From assembly GCA_019246495.1 (NCBI GenBank), contig JAFAQI010000287.1, positions 1 to 5,014 of the forward strand: DNA of 5,014 nucleotides. Reading direction: 5' to 3'. Both the position numbers and the translations under genes were made by a program. This stretch comes from Frankiales bacterium. GTDB lineage: Bacteria; Actinomycetota; Actinomycetes; JAFAQI01. This document shows positions 1-5,014 of the stretch, in pieces. The notes beneath the pieces are model-generated. The model saw only the letters and a program-made list of their open reading frames with translations, did no database searches and was not told the origin of the DNA. Each line of letters opens with the position of its first letter. Positions within the stretch are counted from its first letter, which is position 1.

Positions 1-90
1 GCCCTCGGCTTCTGGCACCTGCGCCGTACGGACCCAGGCGCTGAGGTGTTCGGCCGCCACATCGGCTCCCGCACCCCCGTGGAGGTCTGA
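1..90 (+). CDS. C-terminal fragment of an unidentified protein (5' end outside window)
   Basis: Frame 1 is open from the left edge to a TGA at 88-90 and gives 29 residues, beginning ALGFWHLRRTDPG and ending RTPVEV. Nearly all third positions are G or C (only CGT, CCA and GCT deviate), which matches the real genes in this window and supports this frame over the others. A strong GC hairpin starts 28 bases after the stop, as expected at the end of a transcription unit. No family motif is recognisable in so short a tail: there is no membrane segment, and the residues are mixed polar and basic with a few aromatics. The function is unknown. It is probably not co-transcribed with the transporter downstream, because of the hairpin and the 136-base gap. 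Confidence 0.65.
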   Translation, partial: ALGFWHLRRTDPGAEVFGRHIGSRTPVEV

Positions 91-118
91 CAGTCCGACC
101 GCAGCATCCCGCTGACGC

Positions 119-150
119 AGAAGGCCCCGGTGCTCCCGCCGGGGCCCTCT
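119..150 (+). terminator. GC-rich hairpin, probable terminator of the upstream gene
   Basis: GGCCCCGG at 123-130 pairs perfectly with CCGGGGCC at 139-146 around an 8-base loop. The stem continues with AGA (119-121) against TCT (148-150) after one A/C mismatch, giving 11 pairs in 12 positions. It lies 28 bases after the TGA of the upstream gene and 76 bases before the transporter start. There is no T-tract after the stem (GTCGCGCGCG follows). Many actinobacterial terminators are of this U-poor type, so termination is likely but inferred. A symmetrical hairpin could act on either strand. Confidence 0.6.
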
Positions 151-162
151 GTCGCGCGCGAC

Positions 163-178
163 GGTGATGAGCGTCACA
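163..178. promoter_or_regulatory. CRP-like palindrome upstream of the transporter gene
   Basis: The 16 bases read GGTGA-TGAGCG-TCACA. This matches the CRP/FNR-superfamily consensus TGTGA-N6-TCACA at nine of the ten conserved positions, with only the first base differing. Actinobacterial cAMP-receptor proteins (GlxR, Rv3676/Cmr type) use the same consensus. The centre is about 56 bases upstream of the transporter ATG, in the intergenic region and after the upstream terminator, which is a sensible place for an activator or repressor site. A single near-match can occur by chance, and the transcription start is unknown, so binding is inference. Confidence 0.4.
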
Positions 179-180
179 CC

Positions 181-201
181 CGGCTGAACGAGGTTCGGCC
201 G
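181..201. promoter_or_regulatory. Imperfect inverted repeat, candidate operator
   Basis: CGGCTGAAC (181-189) and GTTCGGCCG (193-201) are inverted repeats separated by three bases (GAG). Eight of the nine opposed positions pair, with one T/G position in the middle of each arm. The repeat lies 2 bases after the CRP-like site and 25 bases before the transporter ATG, so a protein bound here would probably cover the promoter. MMPL genes are often controlled by TetR-family repressors that bind palindromes of this size, but no regulator gene is visible in the window. It could instead be a 5'-leader hairpin if transcription starts upstream. Confidence 0.4.
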
Positions 202-226
202 GGGTCCGCGACGAAATATCTCTGGC

Positions 227-3200
227 ATGACGGGGCGTCTGGCCCGGCTTGCCGAGTTCGCCGTACGACGGCGGCGCTGGGTCATCGGTGCGTGGCTCCT
301 GATCGCCGTCGGGCTCAACGTGTTCGTCCCGCGGCTCGAGCATGTGGTCGGCCGCGACGCGACGCCGTTCCTCCCGTCGAGCTCGCCCTCGATCGCGTCA
401 TTCGAGCACATGGACCGCGCGTTCGGCGCGGGCAAGGGCGAGTCGATCGCCTTCGTCGTGCTGTCGGCGCCCGGCTTCGCAACCAACGCTGCCGACCAGC
501 GCTACTACGCCGGGCTCGTCTCCCGGCTGCAGTCCGGCTCGGCACACGTCGCTGATGTGCAGAGCTACGCCAGACATCCGCAGCTGCGCGCCGCGTTGCT
601 CAGCAAGGACGGCGCCGCGACCTACCTGCCGATCGCGGTGCGCCATCCAGTCGGATCGCCGACCGCCGGCGCCGACGTCACGTGGATCCGGCATCAGGTC
701 GCGATCGGCAAGCCGGCCGGTGTCCACGGATATGTGACTGGCGACGTCGCGAGCATCACCGACCTCAACACGAGCATCAACAACAGCATCGCGCTGGTGA
801 CGATCGTGACCGTCGTCATCATCCTCGTGATCCTGCTGCTGCTCTATCGCTCGCTCATCGTGCCGCTCGTCCCGCTCGCCACGATCGGTGTCGGGCTGCT
901 CGTCGCGCGCGGGCTCGTCGCGCTGCTCGGCGAGTCGTTCTTGCCGGTGTCGACGTTCACCGGCACGTTCGTCACCGCGCTTGTCCTCGGCGCCGGCACC
1001 GACTACTCGGTCTTCCTCATCAGCCGGTTCCACGAGGCGATGCGCGGCGGCATGTCACCCGGTGACGCCGTCGTCGAGTCGATCCGTCGCATCGGCCCCG
1101 TCGTCGTCGCGTCGGGCTTCACGGTCATCATCGGCAGCGCCGCGATGGTGCTCGCCGAGCTCGCGCTGTTCAGCACCACCGGCCCGGCCATCGCGGTGTC
1201 GGTCTTCGTGACGCTGCTCGTCGGGCTGACGATGACGCCCGCGTTGCTCGCGATGCTGGGCCAGCGGGTCGCGCCGCGCCCGCAGCGTGCTGCGTCGGCA
1301 GCCTCGGCCTCGTCGGGGTCGGCGCGGCGCTGGAGCTGGGCCGCGGTCGGCGCGCTCGTCGCCCGGCGCCCGGCCCGGCTGCTGCTCGGCTCGACAGTCG
1401 CCTTGCTCGTGCTCGCGATGTTCTGGCCCACGTTGGCGCCGTCGTACGACACCCGCGCGCTCATCCCCGCGTCGATGGAGTCGTCGCGCGGCTACTCGAC
1501 GCTGGACCACCACTTCGCCGACCGGGAGCTCGACCCGGACTACGTGCTCGTCACGTCCGACCACGACATGCGTACGACGTCGGATCTCGCGGTGCTCGAC
1601 CAGGCCGCCGCCGCGCTTGGCAAGGTGCCCGGTGTCACGGTCGTGCGCGGCGTCACCCGGCCGCAGGGCACGGTGATCGCAAAGGCGCAGCTGCCCGACC
1701 AGCTCGGCATCGTCGGCGACAAGCTCGGCGCCGCAGACGCGAAGCTGCGCGCCGGCGGCTCCGGCATCGCCCGACTCAGCTCGGGAGCGCACCGGCTGTC
1801 GGCCGGCGCGTCGCAGGTCTCGGCCGGCACGTCGAAGGCGACCGGTGCGGTCGGGCTGTTCCTGTCCGGCTTGCAACAGGAGTACGGCGGACTCGGGTCG
1901 GCGGTTGCCGGGACCGGCAGCGCCCAGACCGGTGCGGCGCAGCTGCGCGACGGCGCCCATCAGCTGGCCGCCGCGCTGCGGTCGGCGCGCGGGCAAACCG
2001 CAACCGCGGTGCGCGGGCTGCATCGGATCTATCTCGCGTTGACCGCCGACGCGACGTGCGTCCACGTCGACCCGGTCTGCAACACCGCGCGCATCTATCT
2101 CGGCCGCATCTGGCGGGCCGAGCGCGACAAGCTGCTGCCCGGTCTCGCTCGCGCCGCGGCCGGCGCCGACCGGATCGGCAACGGCGACGGCACCCTGGCG
2201 TCGGGTCTCGCCGATCTGCAGTCGGGGTTGCAGCGCGCCCGCACCGGCATCCACCGGCTCGAGTCCGGCGAGCGGACGTTCCAGTCGAAGCTCTCCCAGC
2301 TGTCGGCGGGAGCGGCCGCCCTCGCCGCCGGTGCGGCCAAGCTGCCGCCCGGCGTCGACCAGCTCACGTCGGCAAGCAACCGGCTGGCGCGCGGTCTCGC
2401 GCAGGCTTCGTCGTACCTCAACTCCACCGCCCGCGGCGCGTCGGCGGCGAACATCTCCGCGTTCTACCTGCCGGCGAGCGCGCTGGACGATCCGCGGTTC
2501 GCGCTCGCCCGGGACTACTACGTCTCGCGCGACGGGCGCACCGCGCGGTTCATGGTGTTCACCCGCGACGCGCACTCGCGGATCGGCGCCGAGAAGACCG
2601 CCGTCGACATGGCGTTGCGGCATACGCCGCTCGCCGGCGCTGCCGTCGCCGTCACCGGCCCGACCGCCGTGTCCGACGACATTCATCACCTCGCCGACCA
2701 CGACCTGATCCTCGTCGCGCTGCTGACGCTCACGACGGTGTTCCTCATCCTCGTGCTGCTGCTGCGCGCGCTGATCGCGCCGCTCTATCTGCTCGCGTCG
2801 GTCGTGCTCTCCTACGGCGCGGCGATGGGCATCACCGCACTCGTCTGGCAGGACCTGCTCGGCCGGCCGATCGACTTCACCACGCCGCTGCTCGCGTTCG
2901 TGATCCTCGTCGCGGTCGGTGCGGACTACAACATCCTGCTGATGTCGCGCGTCCGCGAGGAGTCGCAACGCGCGACCCGGCAAGGCGTCGCGCGCGCCGT
3001 TGGCGCGACCGGCGGTGTCATCACGAGCGCCGGGCTCATCTTCGCGGGCACGTTCGTCGCGATGCTCTCGTCGCCGGTGCTCGGACTGAAGGAGACCGGC
3101 TTCGCGATCGCGACCGGGCTGATGCTCGACACGTTCGTCGTACGGTCGCTACTCGTCCCGTCCGCCGCCGCCCTGCTCGGTCGCGCCAACTGGTGGCCCT

Positions 3201-3295
3201 CCCGCATCCAGCGCGACGCAGCGGACAGCACCGAACCGCCGGCGCCCTACCCGACTGAGGAGGCAGGGCAACCGGCGGCGACGGCGCGTCGCTAG
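227..3295 (+). CDS. MMPL family (RND superfamily) transporter with long periplasmic helical hairpin
   Basis: This is a complete 1022-residue inner-membrane exporter of the MmpL type, expected to use proton flux to move lipids, siderophores or other hydrophobic molecules outward; the substrate is unknown. The N-terminus is basic, then TM1 (about 18-35), periplasmic domain 1 (36-185), TM2-6 (about 186-346), an Ala/Ser-rich cytoplasmic linker (351-366), TM7 (about 385-404), periplasmic domain 2 (405-823), TM8-12 (about 824-985) and a short polar tail. The internal duplication shows in matching segments: EFAVRRRRWVIGAWLL against GALVARRPARLLLGST. Asp259-Tyr260 in TM4 (GAGTDYSVFLISR) and Asp900-Tyr901 in TM10 (VGADYNILLMSR) match the proton-relay pairs of MmpL3. 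Domain 2 carries a helical insertion (about 485-745) rich in LxxGA repeats, with the protein's only cysteines, C611 and C618, near its middle; this resembles MmpL4/MmpL5 more than MmpL3. ATG 227 is the first start after an in-frame TGA at 185-187. No clear Shine-Dalgarno precedes it, so the mRNA may be leaderless or poorly initiated. No MmpS-like gene is adjacent. Confidence 0.95.
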   Translation: MTGRLARLAEFAVRRRRWVIGAWLLIAVGLNVFVPRLEHVVGRDATPFLPSSSPSIASFEHMDRAFGAGKGESIAFVVLSAPGFATNAADQRYYAGLVSRLQSGSAHVADVQSYARHPQLRAALLSKDGAATYLPIAVRHPVGSPTAGADVTWIRHQVAIGKPAGVHGYVTGDVASITDLNTSINNSIALVTIVTVVIILVILLLLYRSLIVPLVPLATIGVGLLVARGLVALLGESFLPVSTFTGTFVTALVLGAGTDYSVFLISRFHEAMRGGMSPGDAVVESIRRIGPVVVASGFTVIIGSAAMVLAELALFSTTGPAIAVSVFVTLLVGLTMTPALLAMLGQRVAPRPQRAASAASASSGSARRWSWAAVGALVARRPARLLLGSTVALLVLAMFWPTLAPSYDTRALIPASMESSRGYSTLDHHFADRELDPDYVLVTSDHDMRTTSDLAVLDQAAAALGKVPGVTVVRGVTRPQGTVIAKAQLPDQLGIVGDKLGAADAKLRAGGSGIARLSSGAHRLSAGASQVSAGTSKATGAVGLFLSGLQQEYGGLGSAVAGTGSAQTGAAQLRDGAHQLAAALRSARGQTATAVRGLHRIYLALTADATCVHVDPVCNTARIYLGRIWRAERDKLLPGLARAAAGADRIGNGDGTLASGLADLQSGLQRARTGIHRLESGERTFQSKLSQLSAGAAALAAGAAKLPPGVDQLTSASNRLARGLAQASSYLNSTARGASAANISAFYLPASALDDPRFALARDYYVSRDGRTARFMVFTRDAHSRIGAEKTAVDMALRHTPLAGAAVAVTGPTAVSDDIHHLADHDLILVALLTLTTVFLILVLLLRALIAPLYLLASVVLSYGAAMGITALVWQDLLGRPIDFTTPLLAFVILVAVGADYNILLMSRVREESQRATRQGVARAVGATGGVITSAGLIFAGTFVAMLSSPVLGLKETGFAIATGLMLDTFVVRSLLVPSAAALLGRANWWPSRIQRDAADSTEPPAPYPTEEAGQPAATARR
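1679..2461 (+). other. Helical-hairpin (coiled-coil) insertion of the MMPL transporter, with LxxGA repeats and a cysteine pair
   Basis: This region encodes about residues 485-745 of the transporter, inside the second periplasmic domain. The first arm (about 490-605) contains LSSGAHRLSAGASQVSAG and LRDGAHQLAAAL. The second arm (about 635-735) contains LADLQSGLQ, LSAGAAALAAGAAKLPPG and LARGLAQA. Leu recurs every seven residues with Gly and Ala between, as in long antiparallel helices. Between the arms, residues 605-625 hold C611 (bases 2057-2059) and C618 (2078-2080) in the segment CVHVDPVC. The first periplasmic domain has no equivalent insertion. MmpL4/MmpL5-type transporters have a comparable periplasmic coiled-coil thought to bridge toward the outer envelope. 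That this one does the same is inferred from sequence pattern. Confidence 0.75.
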
Positions 3296-3300
3296 TTCTT
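3278..3300 (+). terminator. Hairpin plus T-rich tract across the transporter stop codon, candidate terminator
   Basis: GCGACG (3278-3283) pairs perfectly with CGTCGC (3287-3292) around a GCG triloop. It is followed directly by TAGTTCTT (3293-3300), which has five T in eight bases. The TAG stop of the transporter is the first part of that tract, so the hairpin lies within its last codons. On the plus strand this has the layout of a short intrinsic terminator. On the minus strand the bases after the hairpin are not T-rich, so it would serve the transporter rather than the hydrolase. The stem is only six pairs, so activity is uncertain. Confidence 0.35.
3292..3295. other. Four-base tail-to-tail overlap: CTAG provides both stop codons
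   Basis: On the plus strand, TAG at 3293-3295 ends the transporter. On the minus strand, the complement of CTA at 3292-3294 reads TAG and ends the hydrolase. Because CTAG is its own reverse complement, the two convergent genes share it and leave no intergenic space. Confidence 0.9.
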
Positions 3301-5014
3301 CAGCGGGACGTAGGTGCGGCAGGGCTCGTTGCGCAGGCCCGGGCACGGTGGCTGGGACGTGCCCTGTGCGGTGACCCCCGGTACGACGGGCAGCACCAGC
3401 ATCGACGGCATCGTCGGCGAGAACGCGATCGTCACCCGAGACGTGCCGTGCTTCGGCTGGGTGTGGCTGAAGGACCAGATCGGCTGCGCCCCGTTGACGC
3501 TCGCGATGGTGATGCGGATCCGCGTGCCCGCGCGGTAGACATGCCCTTCGTAGTAGAGCGGGATGGCCACCTTCACGAACTGGCCCTTCGGCATGGGCTT
3601 GACGTCGCGCGGCAGCATCGACGGCACCGGCTCGAGCAGCGAGCTCGGCGTACGCATCACGTTCACCTTGCTGTGCGACAGCTTGCGCTCGCTAGTGCGC
3701 AGGTAGCCGTTCTGCACGAACGTCTCGTGACCGTCCGCCGTCACCTCGCTGATCGTTGCCTGCAGGTCGACGTCGGGCGTGGACGACTTCACCCATGCAT
3801 ACACAGCGCCCGCACCGATCACGCCGGTGTCAGCGGGGAGCGGTGAGCTGATGTAGGAGACGGCGGTGTGCGCCGGGTTCGGCTGCCACTTCCACTCCCA
3901 CTGGGAGGTGCTGCCCCACAGGCCGCCGCCACCGGTGTCCGGCCCGAAGTCCGTCAGGGCAAGTGCGTGCGGGTTGGCCGTGAAGGTGTTGCTGCCGGAT
4001 GCGGCCGGCTTCGCCGCCGTGAGCACGCCCTTCGCGCCGAGGTAGAAGCGCTTCGCCACCGTCGACGGGATCGGCCACGACGAGAAGGACTGCTCGAACT
4101 GCGGATAGGGGTCACCGGGGTTCGACGTGTGCTCGGGGTTGGAGCCCGCGCCGTTGTCGAACAGCACCCGGATCTCCGGCAGCGCCTCGAAGTCGCTCTG
4201 CGCCTGGGCGAGCGTCGGGTCCGACTGGATCGGGTCCGGCGGGAGGGTGTCGCTGTCGCTCTGCGGGACCCCTAGCGCCGCCTGGTAGACGACCGGCGAC
4301 GAGGACTGCACCTGCGCGGCATAGACCGAGGGCGACTGGTGCCCCACGTAAATGCTCAGGAAGTCATAGAGCCGGTTGTACGTCGCAGGCGACAACGAGT
4401 CGATGTGCGGGCCGTTCGTGAAGGTGAACCACTTCTTCTTCGTGCCGGTCATGTGCGCCGCGAGCGTCGGGCAGTGACCGCCGGTCTGCTCGTCCTCGAA
4501 CTGGCACGCCATGAACACCGGCACCTTGATCTTGTGCACGAACGTCACCGGGTCGAGCGGGTCGGCGACCGACGGGCGGTAGTGCTGGTTGGCCCGGATC
4601 TTTGCGAGCAGGTTCGCGGCCTCCGGGTGCAACACCTGGTTCGCCTTGCAGACCGCGTCGCCGTTCTTGATCTGGGTCTCGGCGTAGGCCTGGGTGTTCT
4701 TCTTGCCCTGGCCGGCCGGCTGCGCCTCCGCCTGCCGCTCCGCGGCCCAGGCAACCGCGAAGCCGTCGTTGCGGACGCCGCCGGGATAGAGCGTGGTCGC
4801 GGTCGCGTCGATCACCGACAGCGGTGAGATGGCCTCGAGGTGCGGCGGCTGGGTTGCCGCGGTGAAGAGCTGGCTGATGCCGCCGTAGGAGATGCCGAAC
4901 ATGCCGACCTTGTGGTCCTTGACCCACGGCTGGCGGGCGAACGTCTCGACGATGTCGTAGCCGTCGATGCTCTGCAGCGGCTCGAAGAAGTCGAACGCGC
5001 CGGCCGAACAGCCG
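3292..5014 (-). CDS. CocE/NonD family alpha/beta hydrolase (X-Pro dipeptidyl-peptidase S15-like), N-terminus outside window
   Basis: The frame is open from the right edge (first full codon 5013-5011) to the TAG at 3294-3292, giving 573 residues. The Met codon at 4902 is internal, because conserved coding sequence continues upstream of it (GCSAGAFDFFEP, then DGYDIVETFARQPWV). Fragment residues 1-225 are the hydrolase fold, with nucleophile Ser42 in GISYGG (codon 4890-4888). Likely catalytic partners are Asp174 in QFEDEQTGGH and His203 in NGPHID. A helical cap fills about 88-163. From about 300 to 545 lies a beta-rich domain resembling the PepX C-terminal jelly roll (PDVDLQATISEV, RAGTRIRITIAS). 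Relatives hydrolyse acyl esters or amides such as cocaine esters, glutaryl-7-ACA or X-Pro peptides; the substrate here is unknown. The tail has a cysteine pair, CPGLRNEPC, which together with other cysteines suggests an exported, disulfide-bonded protein, but a signal peptide cannot be seen. The missing N-terminus is probably on the order of 75 residues or more, judged from the usual position of the nucleophile. Its promoter is outside the window. Confidence 0.9.
   Translation of the reverse strand, partial: GCSAGAFDFFEPLQSIDGYDIVETFARQPWVKDHKVGMFGISYGGISQLFTAATQPPHLEAISPLSVIDATATTLYPGGVRNDGFAVAWAAERQAEAQPAGQGKKNTQAYAETQIKNGDAVCKANQVLHPEAANLLAKIRANQHYRPSVADPLDPVTFVHKIKVPVFMACQFEDEQTGGHCPTLAAHMTGTKKKWFTFTNGPHIDSLSPATYNRLYDFLSIYVGHQSPSVYAAQVQSSSPVVYQAALGVPQSDSDTLPPDPIQSDPTLAQAQSDFEALPEIRVLFDNGAGSNPEHTSNPGDPYPQFEQSFSSWPIPSTVAKRFYLGAKGVLTAAKPAASGSNTFTANPHALALTDFGPDTGGGGLWGSTSQWEWKWQPNPAHTAVSYISSPLPADTGVIGAGAVYAWVKSSTPDVDLQATISEVTADGHETFVQNGYLRTSERKLSHSKVNVMRTPSSLLEPVPSMLPRDVKPMPKGQFVKVAIPLYYEGHVYRAGTRIRITIASVNGAQPIWSFSHTQPKHGTSRVTIAFSPTMPSMLVLPVVPGVTAQGTSQPPCPGLRNEPCRTYVPLKN

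Noticed and set aside
130..555. Plus-strand open frame starting in the terminator hairpin and running into the transporter
   Set aside because: It starts in a hairpin loop region, overlaps the MMPL gene out of frame by more than 300 bases and has an Arg-rich shadow-like composition.
833..845. CTG triplet run (also near 2755-2765)
   Set aside because: These short runs encode leucine stretches of transmembrane helices and are explained by codon preference.
1055..2983. Long minus-strand open frame (642 codons) antisense to the transporter
   Set aside because: Its product is dominated by Arg, Gly, Glu and Ala with no membrane segments or motifs. This is the usual shadow of a GC-rich gene read on the opposite strand; the plus-strand frame has clear MMPL architecture over the same bases.
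2056..3258. Plus-strand open frame of 400 codons inside the transporter in another frame
   Set aside because: The translation is Arg/Pro/Ala-rich low complexity, overlaps the confident MMPL frame completely and shows no recognisable domain.
4900..4902. ATG as the start of the hydrolase
   Set aside because: Conserved family sequence continues in frame upstream to the window edge, and starting here would leave only four residues before the nucleophile Ser, which is incompatible with the fold.
4364..4927. Minus-strand open frame of 187 codons overlapping the hydrolase
   Set aside because: It is out of frame with the well-supported hydrolase, whose catalytic motifs are encoded in the same stretch, and is rich in Arg and Gly without motifs.
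227..5014. Possible transporter-hydrolase export system or biosynthetic cluster
   Set aside because: The two genes converge, so they do not form an operon, and no biosynthetic gene or shared substrate signal is visible. Adjacency alone is too weak to claim a system.

Overview
The window is GC-rich throughout, with strong G/C preference at third codon positions. It carries an MMPL-type transporter with a long periplasmic helical hairpin and a CocE-type acyl hydrolase. Together these fit a high-GC actinobacterium (Actinomycetota). Genus or order cannot be resolved from the sequence alone, and nothing looks recently transferred.

Layout: (i) bases 1-90 are the last 29 codons of an unidentified plus-strand gene. 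(ii) Bases 91-226 are a 136-base intergenic region. It holds a strong GC hairpin (119-150, probable terminator of the upstream gene), a CRP-like palindrome (163-178) and a second inverted repeat (181-201), before the only usable start codon of the next gene. (iii) Bases 227-3295 encode a complete 1022-residue MMPL/RND-superfamily transporter. It has the two-fold repeated architecture, both Asp-Tyr pairs expected for proton relay in TM4 and TM10, and a ~260-residue helical insertion in the second periplasmic domain. The only two cysteines of the protein lie near the middle of that insertion. (iv) Bases 3292-5014 on the minus strand encode the C-terminal 573 residues of a CocE/NonD (X-Pro dipeptidyl-peptidase S15-like) alpha/beta hydrolase whose N-terminus lies beyond the right edge.

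The two large genes converge and overlap by four bases: the palindrome CTAG supplies both TAG stop codons. A hairpin followed by a T-rich tract sits across this junction. The transporter appears to be transcribed on its own, since a terminator-like hairpin lies upstream and an opposed gene downstream, and no MmpS-type partner is visible. No shared pathway between transporter and hydrolase is demonstrated. Both plausibly act at or outside the membrane, but convergent orientation argues against an operon.

No RNA gene, CRISPR array, mobile element or attachment site was seen. I found no clearly undescribed system. The points most worth a second look are the cysteine pair in the transporter's hairpin, the two palindromes in its promoter region and the overlapping stop codons.
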